DNA of 64,000 nucleotides from Irpex lacteus (taxonomy: Eukaryota; Basidiomycota; Agaricomycetes; Polyporales; Irpicaceae), in the NCBI GenBank assembly GCA_001986395.2, contig MQVO02000052.1:58241-122240 (forward strand), written 5' to 3'. Of this stretch, positions 10,602 to 23,338 are shown piece by piece. A program made the position numbers and the translations under genes. Below the pieces are notes generated by a model, which ran no database searches, was not told where the DNA came from, and saw only the letters and a list, made by a program, of their open reading frames with translations. The stretch's first letter is position 1; every line of letters begins with the position of its first letter.

Positions 10602-11204
10602 GGTGGTGGCTATGCGTGGAATAGGTTTTCACGACGTCTCCTCTTGAAGACGATTATATACGATTATACAAGTCTGAGGGAGTCGACAGCCAGTCATTCT
10701 TGACGTCACCACAGTGGACCATCCTGTGGACACCGGGATCGCATCCTGGGCATGCGTCATGCCTCACACGATCCACGTACCTACGTGTGGAGACTACTGT
10801 CTGGGTAGAGGAGGTACTCGTACGGTAGATTGCCCCATGTGGTAAGCCCCTCACAATTTGTTCGACAAAACCAGGCTTTGGCACTGAACAATACCGTTGT
10901 GCTTCGTAGGAGGAATCATGAAACCCTCTGTGCTCTTAATATCAATATTCACTGCCTGGTATCACGCTCAAGAGTCAAGCAATAATTTCGAGCTCTAACG
11001 TATCAGTAACCTCAAGTTCCTCGCCTAAGCTCCTTGAAGTCATACCCCTTCACCGTACACACCAAACTGGTCACTGTGACTGTATTCACATCGTGTACGC
11101 AAGCGTTCTGTTTCTAAGCGTGAAGTATAATGCTCGGCTGATTGACTCGGATGTACGCAATTGTTACACTTTACAGATGATCTGATGGCTAAATGTCGAC
11201 ACAA
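10602..11204. other. Intergenic between the two SDR copies
   Basis: The part from about 10602 to 10950 is visibly homologous to 12259-12600 (matching blocks around GGATCGCATC, TCTGGGTAGAGGA and GGTAAGC), so it is the duplicated promoter of copy 1. The remainder up to 11204 is downstream sequence of copy 2 and shows no gene. Confidence 0.6.
10651..10673 (-). promoter_or_regulatory. TATA-containing promoter element shared by both SDR copies
   Basis: CGATTATATACGATTATAC begins 50 bp upstream of the copy-1 start codon. The counterpart CGAATATATACAATTATAC lies at 12310-12332, 52 bp before the copy-2 start. On the coding strand this is a TATATA box at normal distance. Confidence 0.5.
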
Positions 11205-12258
11205 TCAAGGATTCTCTAGCAAGTGGCCTCCATCTACAACGATAGTCTGGGTCAAAGTAAGCTTCCCGTATGTGTGCAATAATGAAAGACGAGATACTTA
11301 CTTGACCACAAAGATATTGGTTACAAGCTAAGAACAATGCTGTCTGTGCAATGTCTGTTTCTGACCCTGGCCGCCCAACGGCCTCAGGAATACCCATCCT
11401 CTCCCTATAGTCGTTGTTGACAAAGATGTGAGATTTGTTACTTTCGTCTTTTACATTGGCTGAGAGTGGTCAGCTGCAATGTTAAGGAAAACAATAGGGG
11501 TACGTACAGGTCATTTGACTCGGGAAAACACCAGGCGCAATCGAGTTGACACGAATCTCTACTCCAGGTTTTCGTAATTCTTGAGCCAGGAGAGTGTTGA
11601 GGTGGATGGAAGCAGCTTTTGAGACGCTATACATAAAGCAATACCGGGTTGTGCGAGTGATTCCGGCGATAGACGACACATTGATAACACTCGGAGTGTA
11701 GTCAGGTCGTTTGGCCGCGGTGAGCAGAGGGAGGAACGCGATCGTCGTAAAGAAGTGTCTTTGTAAATGGTAAGCATAAAGCCTCTAAACTGGCCGGATG
11801 AGACCTTACCCTATGACATTCGTACGATATGTTGTCTCCCAGTCGTCCCAACTGTGGTCCCAAAGAAACTCTTTCAATGCCTCCGGGCTCTCTGCCCGAA
11901 TCCCGCCCGTGTTACTCGTCTCCAAGTGAACGCCTGCGTTGTTTACCAGTACGTCAAGCTTCTTCTCCTTAGACTTGATCTCATCTGCAAGTATTTGGAT
12001 AGACTCTTTGCTATTGATATCTGCAGTCAAGGGGATAAGCTGGCCCTCAGAATTGGCAAGCTTAGCACCCCAGGTCTCGGCACTCTTCAACAGAACTTCG
12101 CTTCGCCTACCAACGATGTATACCCGAGCTCCGTTGTTCGCGAAGGCCTGAGCTATCATCAATCCGATGCCTGTGCCACCTCCCGTGACAAGTACGGTCC
12201 ATCCTTCGACGTTGAACAAACTCGTAGCGGCGAACTCGGTGGGGTTGTGGCCTGACAT
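11205..12258 (-). CDS. Short-chain dehydrogenase/reductase, copy 2 of a tandem pair
   Basis: Same four-exon structure and intron positions as copy 1, and roughly four fifths of residues are the same. The cofactor loop TGGGTGIG, NNAGV, the catalytic region SSIAGITRTTRYCFMYSVSK and RVNSIAPGVFPSQM are all kept, ending VVDGGHLLENP. Differences cluster after NNAG (NTGGIRAESPEAL against NTDAAEESAEAL), around the region just before the catalytic Tyr (RYC against QHH), and in the exon-3 linker, which is where SDR substrate loops vary, so the two copies may differ in substrate. No frame break is visible. It arose by tandem duplication with copy 1, including about 350 bp of upstream sequence. Confidence 0.9.
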
Positions 12259-13191
12259 TCTGGGTGGCTGTGTTTTTTTTCAGTTTCGCACTGCGTTTCA
12301 CTTTGAAGGCGAATATATACAATTATACGAGTTTGGAGGAGGAGACAGGGCAACTGCGTCACTTTAATTCAGACGAGTGGCGTCCTGGGGACACGGGATC
12401 GCATCATGGATATCCATACCGCTCGCTACGTAATGGGCCCAGAAGACGTCTGGGCAGAGGACGTACTCATGTTGCAGACTGCCCGAAGTGGTAAGCTTTC
12501 TCACAAACTATGCGACAGACAAGACTTCCAGCGCTGATGAGACAGTGTTTGGCTCCGTAGGAGAAATTATGGAGCCCACTGTGCTTAATGTGATGTGGAT
12601 GAGGCACTGAAGGGTGGCGCAGCGGCCTTCTGGGCCGGTACTGTCTGTACTGTGCATTGGCCAATCAATGCATGATATTGTCAAGCATCAAGTGGAACAA
12701 AGCTCAGCATACTACGAAGATTCGGTCCTTTCTGGGAAATACGGTTTTGATAAAGAAGTTGTGAGTTCTTGAGGCTGTTCGCGCTCTCTGGGTATCGATT
12801 GATGATGAGTACATCACAGACGCCGCAAAGATCTCTCGCAAAGAGCCTTTCTCCGCCGTTTCATACCCTCTTGCGTGTGCAATGCTGTAGTCTTCCTGAA
12901 CTGAGTCCAGCTTCAAGTTGCTATACACGCTTGTTCGGTACACACTGTCACCGGACATAGAAGATATGGACGTTCCGTATGCTAAAAACAGCAAACCACG
13001 CAGTGCCTCTTCAAATCACTGATGCGCGGAACTCTAAAAGTAGGCACGGCTCTGAAGTTTCATAACGTTCCGAATTGATCAGTTCCCACTGATAGTGAAT
13101 GCTATTCTCTTTAGCGCCAATACATTGCAGCTCCTGGTGATTAAAGCCTTCTCATATAATATGGCTGTGAGCCTACAACATCCCCATCGCC
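12259..13191. other. Intergenic: divergent upstream region of SDR copy 2 and the pepsin-like gene
   Basis: The first 340 bp match the promoter of SDR copy 1. The rest is unique. A 96-codon open frame at 12704-12994 on the - strand has no motif or splice context I can support. Confidence 0.5.
12310..12332 (-). promoter_or_regulatory. TATA-containing promoter element of SDR copy 2
   Basis: Counterpart of the element at 10651-10673, with TATATA 52-60 bp upstream of the start codon at 12258. Confidence 0.5.
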
Positions 13192-15141
13192 ATGCATCTC
13201 GCCCGATACCTCTCAGCTACGCTCTACCTGTTGAACATCGTCAGTACCGCCTGCACGCAGAGCATAAATGACCCTCAGGTGATGGACCAAGGTTACGACA
13301 ATCCCACTTTAGGTGCCGAAATTCCGCTTACCTTCGACAGTAGTGGAAATTATGTAGCCGATATGTCCATCGTGGGTATTCCTCCCGTCCAGTGTGCATG
13401 AATACTTACTCACTTCCTATGATGTAGTCTCGAAGCCCGACTTGCCAGAATTTCTACGTCACTTTCACAACAAGCACAGGCCTAACCTTTATTGCCGGTA
13501 CCGGAAGCAACTTGAACTCTAATCGTAATTTGTGCGTATAATGTTGTTTATACGTTGGAGATCTCATCACGAACCTGCTACATAGGTACAATCAAACAGA
13601 CTCGCTCACCGCACAAGTGGTCGCCCGGTCTGCCGAGATATCCCTCTTTGGCGAGCAGACGAACACTACGGTGGTGAAAGAGACATGCGCTCTCTTTAGT
13701 TCCGGAGGTGGTCAGTGGCACTACGAAAATCAAACTGGTAAGCGTAGGGACTCATTAATCGTTACGCTCAAAGATTGACAGATGGTGATACTGGCAGTGT
13801 TTGTCGTGAATAACATGCAGCATAATATTCTTCGCGGCGAAATCTCCGGAGTTGTCGGTCTGGGCACCAATCGTAGGCACTTTGACACCACATCGGGGAC
13901 ATCGAGTGTCTACCGTCCCACTTTGGAGGATTCTATGGTCGGGCAGTGGCTTCGGCAGTCGCCAACTGCCGAGAACTTTACATTTGGGCTTTCTCTCGAA
14001 CCTCCGGTCAAGCTTCCACAAGCCTCCAGAACATCTCTGAACAACAGCCTATCGGTGACTGCGGGCACACGAGCTGGGACACTACAACTTCTGCCATTGG
14101 ACCAGCAGTTGGTGGCTTCGGATAGTATCTCATGGATCGACGCCAACGTCAACTCCTATATGGCATCCAGAAACGGCAGCATACCAGTCTCCGATTGGAC
14201 GGTCGTACTCGATGGCTGGTCGTTCACCAATGGACAAATCCAGTCGTCATCCACGGGGGAAACAGTTGTGGACATCGACCCTATCTATACTAACCTTTAC
14301 CTACCGCGGGACCAGGCTCTCCTGATTCGTGAGTTTATTTACTACGATTGTTTCCAACCAGTCTGACATTTTTCTTTCTCCGGTAGACGCTGCTATTCCC
14401 GGGGCAGTCCTGCAGGAAGACTTCTCGACACTGAATAATCTCTCGCAAGCGTGGACACTCCCTTGTGACTCCCAGTTTGCCTTCACAATATCCGTCAATG
14501 GCAGAAGCTTCGTCCTCGACCAGTCCAAGCTTGTGGTTCGCCTCTCAGATGGAATCTGCGTCAGCGGAATTGAAGCATGGACAAACGCCTTTGAGACGAC
14601 GTACGTTTTTGGCTCGCGTTTCATAAGCAGTCTGTACTTGTGCGTACTTATGGCCATACTTTCACTGCGTCTGCGAAGGTCGCTCATACTTATTCCGTCT
14701 AGAATTTTTAACGTCCCGCGCACAGGCGTACCCTCCATCGGCTTCGCCAATAAACCAGACTCCGGTATTCCGCCACCAAATCGTTCATCCATGCTTGGGC
14801 CAATCATCGGTGGTGCACTAGGAGGAGCAGCACTTGTCATCCTCAGCATCATAGGAATCGTATGCCTTCGTCGAAACTGCCAGCGAAGAACTCGTACCAG
14901 AGACAGTCTTCCGGCATACCGAGATGAGAAAAAACCTCCCGTGGTCCGCCGCTCTATGTGGCACCTCGAGCCGTTCACCCTTCCATCTCCTACTTCGGTG
15001 ATGGACTACCACAGACGACAACGACAGCAACTTGCACCGAGCAGGCATGCGGTGCTTCAGCCGAGACCCTCGCTGGAGGACCGGTACAGTATTAGTGTTG
15101 CGCCGCCTACGTATGCGTCGCATTCCTGTCGTCGCTTGTAA
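13192..15141 (+). CDS. Membrane-anchored pepsin-like (A1 family) protein lacking canonical catalytic motifs
   Basis: Six exons. Exon 1 is 13192-13371 and encodes a signal peptide (MHLARYLSATLYLLNIVSTA). Pepsin-fold landmarks follow: VVGLGTN in the N-lobe, LPRDQALLIHAAIPGA and YVFGSRFISSLYLIF at the end of the C-lobe, which matches the usual FLR-x-x-Y-V-F strand. Near the C-terminus is one membrane helix (IIGGALGGAALVILSIIGIVCL) and a basic cytoplasmic tail of about 90 residues rich in Arg, Pro and Tyr. Where an active enzyme would have DTGS the first lobe reads AGTGSN, and where it would have DTGTT the second lobe reads DIDPIYT. Numerous NxT/NxS glycosylation sites are present. I read it as a surface pseudo-protease or divergent aspartic peptidase; exon borders were chosen so that NQTVFVVNN and LLIHAAIPG join in frame. 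Confidence 0.75.
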
Positions 15142-15356
15142 GCGTTGAATATCGTATGATGATATCTAATTGTAATCTACATGGACATCTTTGATAGCTC
15201 GGACACTTTACTGATCTTCCTTTTAGTACACGGACCTATCGCACACGGACTTATTCCATAATCTACCTAACCACACAATATAGTCGCATTGTAACACCAG
15301 TCGTTCTGTCTCCTAATGTATCCTACTGACATTTGCAATACCGTTGAAGCTTTCCC

Positions 15357-16092
15357 TTACGCCGGAACTGCCAACAGAGTCACCGACACACAAGACGAGC
15401 CATCGTACGTATCATTCCCATCCCCAAACGCACTGCGCGATGCGTTGAACAACAACACCGGCGTATCCGTCAAAGTCTGCGAGACGAAGCTTTCACAGAT
15501 CGAGAAAAGGTTCGTGAACCCGTTGAAAGCGACAACGAGCTGGTTTGCGCCGCCGATATTCTCAGGCTAAGGTAGGAGACCGCCATCAGCGATTCGGGAG
15601 TGAAGAGACGAGGTTCGAGGTAGCTTACGACAACACAGAAGGCAGAGGACGGGGTTCCGGTGTTTGCGAAGGTGACGAACGGTCCTGGAGGGTTGGGCGG
15701 AAATCCACTGTTGGGAGAGAGGTTCCCGACGGTGTATGCCGGGGAGGTGGTCGGGCGAGGCGTAATGGTCGTGATCACGCCTCCGGACATCGTCAAGCCG
15801 AGCCAGCCAAATGTGGGGCTGCTTGCCGTCTGTCATACAAAAACAAGATAAGCAATTTGAAGGAGGGCGAGGCCAGGATGATACTTACACCAACGACATG
15901 ATACGTCGTCAGAGGGATCGTCACGGCGTTCAGAATGTGCAACGGGCTAGTAACGTTTGTAGCAGGGTTGAACGCCGCGAGGTTGAACGTCCCAGAGACG
16001 GCGTTGCTCGCGCCAGAGCCCAAGGAGGAGCAATCAGCCAGGACGGCCGTGACGGCAGCCGCAAGGGAGCTCAAGAGTGTGAAGGTACGCAT
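15357..16092 (-). CDS. Small secreted protein of unknown function
   Basis: Three exons: 16092-15889, from 15829, and from about 15572 to the stop at 15357. The product of about 190 residues begins with a clear signal peptide (MRTFTLLSSLAAAVTAVLADC) and has no membrane segment. The mature part reads SGTFNLAAFNPATNV and contains a Pro/Thr/Gly-rich middle (TITPRPTTSPAYTVGN) and VAFNGFTNLFS; only a few cysteines are present, so it is not a cysteine-stapled effector. I do not recognise the family. It looks like an ordinary extracellular or wall-associated protein of agaricomycetes. A TATA-like box (GTTATAAGG, around 16191-16199) lies about 100 bp upstream. Confidence 0.7.
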
Positions 16093-16918
16093 CTTGGTAA
16101 TGGAGAGAGGGTGCTGCGTAGCTGATTGAGGAGATGGCGAGAGAAGGTAGTGTTGTACTGCCTTGGCCGATCCCTCCCGCGGATGGTGGCCTTATAACCA
16201 AGTCGGCACTTGTGAACGTCTAGCAGCTGACAGAGCTAGCTGAACCTAGGTCTCTCGAAGCCGTGACCGCCTTGCCTCCGGTCATTAACATTCTTCGTCG
16301 GGATTTGCAGTAGGACGCCGGCAGGATACGTTACTGCCGACATAAACTCTATGAAATTTATGACAGACCCTGGCGTAGGACGCTTTCATCATTTCGAAGG
16401 ATTGTCAATGGTATGCAGCGGTCGACGTGCCATGCCATCGAGCGTAGGTTCTCGTGCGTGCTCATATACATTGTAGGCAGCGCAGTTCTGCATTTTGATT
16501 AAAAAGAGCGACAATCAGTTTTTCTGTACACCTGATGTTAAGTTCAGTCAAAAGAACGAACCTTACGTTGTCTTGATCTGTCAGAGATTGTGCCTTCGCG
16601 TTTTACTGAAACGTCTTCGCAGTCTTGGGAGTGTATAGTATCTTTAACACTGTTAGGATGTTGAGGCTCTGTAGGGGATTGATGCGGTCAGTCAAGGAGG
16701 CAGTAAGTAGAGTTGAGTGAAAAGTGGACGATCTTCGCGCCGAGACTTGGCCAGTATGCCAAAGCGGTCGCTCAGACATGGGCCTCGAGCCGTGAACATG
16801 AGGCGCACTGTACGGTTGACCGTCTACCGTTATAAGATCATGATTCGAACTCGGTAAAGACGAAACAATCAAAATATTATAACTTATTACTGAGAGTAGT
16901 AGTAACGGATATAGTTTT
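16093..16918. other. Intergenic: promoter of the secreted protein and 3' flank of MCR1
   Basis: A TATA-like box near 16191-16199 fits the - strand gene ending at 16092. No gene, tRNA or repeat is recognisable in the remainder. Confidence 0.5.
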
Positions 16919-18264
16919 CTAGAACTTGAACACCTGTTGCGAACATAACTCATGAGTCATGAATACACACACCATCGACAAAACGAAACATACCTGATCC
17001 TCGGTGTACCCAAGCTCCTTCAGAATACCATCCAGCGCACCCTGCTTCATCCCATCCTTCTTCCCCGCAAGCGCCTTCACCTGGCCTGGAGGTCCACACA
17101 CCAACACCTTCACCTTCTCGCCCAAGCTCGCCGGAGCGATGTGTTGCTGGATCAACTCCTTGTTGATATACCCGACGGGGCCCTTCCAGTCGCCCTCGGG
17201 CTTGTCAACAGTGTATACGACGTTGAGGTTCTTGGGATATTTCGCCTTGAGGGCGTCGAACTCCTCTTTCATGAGGATGTCGGAGGGGGTGACGTTGGCG
17301 AAGATGAGAGTGAAGCGGGTCTTGTTGTTGGGGTCGGCGAGAGCGTGGTCGACTACCTGGTACATGGGGGTGCTGTGGAGGAACAAAAGCGTAAATGGTC
17401 GTAAACAGTGCCACAAGATAGATGGTCACGTACATGCCGCTACCTCCAGCAATGAGTCCGACTTCATCCCACTTGTTCGCTGTCGACAGTTTGTTCAGTA
17501 CTTCATGCCGCGAGATAACGCTCAACGTAACATACTTTCATATGGGATTTTGGGAATAGGACCCTTGATGGCGAGCTTCTCTCCAGGCTTCAGGCTGTGG
17601 ATGTACTGCGACATCTTGCCCTCCTCATACCGCTTGATCAGGAAGGTGAGCTCGCCTTCAGCATCGGAGGGCGAGATGGGCGTGTAAGGCCGAATGATAG
17701 GTTTGTCCTTGCTGTCGACCAACGGCTTCACAGCATCGCTAGCGGACTTGACAACAACACAAGAAGCGATAGGAAGCAAGGAGGCTTCGCCTTCGGGTAG
17801 CTCAAAGATGTACCTAACAGAGGCAAAGCACGGGTCAGTTCGGCCGAAACGTGTGATACAGTAACATAAAGGAATGACGTACTTTGCAGTGTTGTGGTTG
17901 TATGGCTCTACCTTCTTGAGCTTAAACTCGACGAAGTTGTTGGGGTCGAGGGGGCTCTTCTCTTGCACCTTCTTCGGGACAACCTTGGCACCGGAGCGGT
18001 CAATGTAAACGTATCCAGCAAGCCCAGCAACACCTGACGTGGCATGTTAGAGTTACAGGCATATGAAGTCGTGAACAGTTGTACGAACCAAGACCACCGA
18101 GAATGAGCGGAAGATTGGAGGATTTGGCAGCAGGAGGGGGTGCCGTGGTGTACCGGCGCGCGTTTGCGGCCTGTTGTGAAATTATAAGTTCACAGTTGTA
18201 CATGTATGATTTGACGAATACATACGATTGTGCGAGCACTGAGAGAAGCTCTAATGAAGGACAT
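16919..18264 (-). CDS. MCR1: NADH-cytochrome b5 reductase, mitochondrial type
   Basis: Flavoenzyme that passes electrons from NADH to cytochrome b5 or ascorbyl radical at the mitochondrial outer membrane/intermembrane space. Exon 1 (18264-18226) encodes MSFIRASLSARTI, an amphipathic presequence; a short hydrophobic anchor (LPLILGGLG...GLAGYVYI) follows. The FAD domain has RPYTPISPSD (the RxYS/T-type flavin motif) and GPIPKIPYE; the NADH domain has GGSGMTPMYQV, FANVTPSDIL and CGPPGQVKAL. The last exon supplies only VFKF before the stop at 16919, the conserved C-terminal aromatic ending of the family. Seven or so small introns. It is divergent from HOG1 across 752 bp. Confidence 0.93.
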
Positions 18265-19016
18265 AGTGAGTATGTGTACCGCAGGTGGAAGTGGTGGTGG
18301 GAGAACAAGCGTCGTGGACTGCCGTTCCGTTGAAGTAGTCCAAGTAACAAATGATTGGTCATTTCATGAGTGAGTGAGATGACGTGAGAGCCCTGAAGTG
18401 TAATGTGAGCTTTATAGCCCGCGGTTGTTATGCTTTCTTTCTGTCCTTCGAATCATGGCCACAAATATAGTATCGACAACTTCTCTCAGTTCTGTGACCT
18501 GGTGAAGACAAGGCCGAGTTGAAAGACCTCTTCTTTGAGTACGCCCTGAAAGCGAGCGTGAATTCGCAGGGAAGCGGAAATGACAGGGACTCCAATCTGC
18601 GCGTCTATCTCTAGGGCGAATCGCGCCCAGGTCTTCTCACACAGACGTCATCGTGACTGCCTCGGGATTCCAGCTAATGCCAGTGAAAATCGCAGAAAAA
18701 TGCTCGAGGAGGCGGGAGAGGTCAGAAGAAAGTCGGGATGGTAGTAACAGCATAAGCGTGACAGTATGTAGACAGAGCCAAGGAGAGTGGAGGGGAGAAC
18801 GGGGGCTGCCGAGGGGAATGTGACAACGAGAATAAGAGGGGACGCGGTGTGACAGATGCAGCTCCAGCGTGACAGACAGTCAGATTGGGCCATCGCCCAG
18901 GTCTCTTCAAGGCTTCATCTTTCTGGCACCAACGCTCTCAACTACTCCCAACTCCTCCACCCCTTCTAGCCACTACATCCACCACCGACGCCACAGTTCC
19001 TCTCAACGTTGAGCAC
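18265..19016. other. Divergent promoter region of MCR1 and HOG1
   Basis: Three AGGGG pentamers lie at 18791-18795, 18812-18816 and 18837-18841, in a purine-rich tract roughly 180-230 bp upstream of the HOG1 start. AGGGG is the yeast stress-response element core; its use here is only a guess. No gene is seen. Confidence 0.4.
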
Positions 19017-20886
<1,870 letters not shown>

Positions 20887-23338
20887 TTTGTGACCTCCAG
20901 CTGAATGCCATTTCGTCTGGATGGTGTTTTCCCTGCGCGTCATCGATCGATGCGAAGTTCCTACCTCTCCTCCTGCTGTTCCTCTGTCTCCCTTCTCTTG
21001 ATCCAACTCGGTCTCCCATGCATTGCCCACCTATCGCTGTCTATATGCAAGTAGACTCCCCCATCCGACTAATGCCCCTATCTCATGTCCCCATGTCCCT
21101 CCTTACACCAACGGTCGCACACGATAAACGATGTTTGTGCACCTCTTATATATCCAAAGTGGCGCAGTCCAAGTGTATTTTTGTTTGTTTTACAACTATA
21201 GTCGAATTTTTGATGTACTGTGCCTTCAAGAAATACTTCCCGCCCTTGTGTTGTATCGTGCACGCGCAAGTGTTCCCGGATCCCGTCCGTCGTCGTCCTT
21301 GGTATCTGTATCACTCCCTGGCCTCTCCTCCTCTTCGCGCTCGCCCGCTGCCGCCTTATTTAACAACTCACGTCTCACGACGAGTCATACATCTATCGAG
21401 ATCATTCCTGCTACTGCTGCCTCCTTCCCATTACATTACGCATTCCAGATTTTGTGGTAGTAGCACGCTGGGGCTGATGGGCTTGTTCACTTCTTTGTCG
21501 ACTCATTCACGGACTTTGACAATTCTGGTTAAGCTTCCCCTACGACCTGCTATGTTTTTGTTTTATTAACCAGTTTATCGAAATCTGCAAATCAATGTGC
21601 GTTTGCTAATCTCGAAGGTACGGGGAAGCTCTGTACTTCAAGCGTGCCTAAGGGTGATAACAGTCGAGCACTCGGACACCGCGTACGTTCTCTGCTACTC
21701 GTATGTTGTTCGTTAGAACGCGACGTGTGATTTTCACTGCATTGACAACTCGATGCTGCTCTCAGGGCACTGAGGTAGAAGTGAATTCGAAGCTCAGATC
21801 AGCGGTGGTGGGAAGCGCACAAGAGCCTCGTGTAAGGACACTCGCGGGGAACTTGAATCGAGATAAGTCACAACTTCACCGCGACCTCTGCACACGGCCG
21901 CAACGAGGTCGCACAACGCCGCGTCTTGTCTCTCAACTGCAACAACCACACCCTTCTAGCATCTCAGTGCTCAACATCTATTGCAACCGTATATCCAAAA
22001 TTGCTTGCTTATCTTCTGTTACTTCTCTCTCTGCTGCGATCTAAAACAGAACTATCGCTCGCATCTCCCGGAGCGTCCGTCTTTGGATATCGAAAACGCT
22101 CCAGTAGTCTGCGAATAAAAAGAAAAGTCGAACAAAAGCCCACGTAAGTGAGATCTTTCGCAACATATCAGCGTATGTCAGGAAATAACCAGACGTCCGT
22201 TTGTTAGACTTCGACTCGGACGTTCCGCGCGGACGTCGAAATCTATTTGACCTCCATCCGAAGCGAGTACGTTCGCGCTTGAGGCTAATCGCTGTTGTAG
22301 TTTCGACGGCTGATATGATGCTCCCTCGTCTTCAGACGCATTTGAAAACCGCGGCCGTTCGTCGAGAAACACCATCGCAACGTCGCGTGCATCCAGGTAC
22401 GCCATATCCTCGTCGTATTCGACCACTAAAAGGCCAATCAGAACATTATGCATCTCGCCAGTTCGGGTTATCGCTGCTATATACATAGTGCGACGCTGAC
22501 ACAAGTCTTGTTTGGTATACTGTTCTGAAGCGGCCTGGACGCATTTGAAGGTGAGTGTATCCGCGAGGCTCAAATGTTGTGCACGTTGTGCGTTGATACC
22601 GGTAGACGCGTTGCTGAAGCTCGGCTTTACGTTTGTTAGATACGCGTTGGGACTCTCGTAACGCACGCAGAAGCCCGCGAATCCAACTCCTGAAGATTAC
22701 TCGGTATGTGCTACGGCTGTCTTCGCGCGAGGACTCGTTTAGTTGACATGCATTTTCCGATGACCCAGAAGACGAGGCCGACCGACCGACCGACCGACCG
22801 ACGTGAGGACTAGGACACCCGCGACACACAGCCGGTATTACAAAGGTGCGTATTTTAACCGAATGCGTGCATACTTATGAGCCGTGCTGACGAGGTGCAT
22901 CAATTATATTAGGACTGTCTATCGCGCGCGCGCAGGTGGGCAGAGTCTTGATCATTCAGAAGACTTTTCACCTATTCCTAATACCGCTTCTGCAGCTAAA
23001 GCTTATCTATCACCTGACCAACGGACATCTTTGAGTGACGAGTCTCTACGCAACTATATCTCTGGTGAGTTTAGTCACTTGTATCTGTCGCCGCAGGCCT
23101 CTCATTATATTTCCCAGAATACAGGACATTCACTTGCTCTTTCTATCGAGCTTCACTCCAACTCATACACCAACTCGCATTGCCTCCGTAAGTACTATCC
23201 CAGATTATGTGTGTAATAGAAGCTAAGCTTGGAGCTAGTATTCATCAGAGTACCTGCTCCAGCCACCCCACAACAATAGCTTTGCACAGACAGCCTACTT
23301 CTTCTGCAAGCACTCAACAAACATCCTTGTCCCGAGTG
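20887..23338. other. 2.45-kb gene-poor stretch upstream of the DNA methyltransferase
   Basis: Contains the HOG1 3' flank and the methyltransferase promoter/5' UTR. Several open frames of 60-160 codons occur on both strands (for instance - strand 22178-22666 and + strand 22884-23216), but none carries a recognisable motif, and they overlap each other. The + strand frame at 22884-23216 could be a 5' leader exon. Only the microsatellite listed separately is a clear feature. Confidence 0.5.
22778..22802. repeat. (CCGA)6 microsatellite
   Basis: Six perfect tandem copies of CCGA plus one base in the gene-poor gap. Confidence 0.9.

Noticed and set aside
12704..12994. 96-codon open frame on the - strand between SDR copy 2 and the pepsin-like gene
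   Set aside because: No motif, no splice context, and no second exon; indistinguishable from chance.
15316..15570. 84-codon + strand frame at the secreted-protein locus
   Set aside because: It is antisense to the exon of the - strand secreted gene, which has a signal peptide and splice support.
16840..16855. tRNA B-box-like string (GATTCGAAC)
   Set aside because: No A box and no cloverleaf arms on either strand around it.
22178..22829. Long overlapping - strand frames upstream of the methyltransferase
   Set aside because: Two frames overlap each other, neither has motifs or recognisable exon structure.
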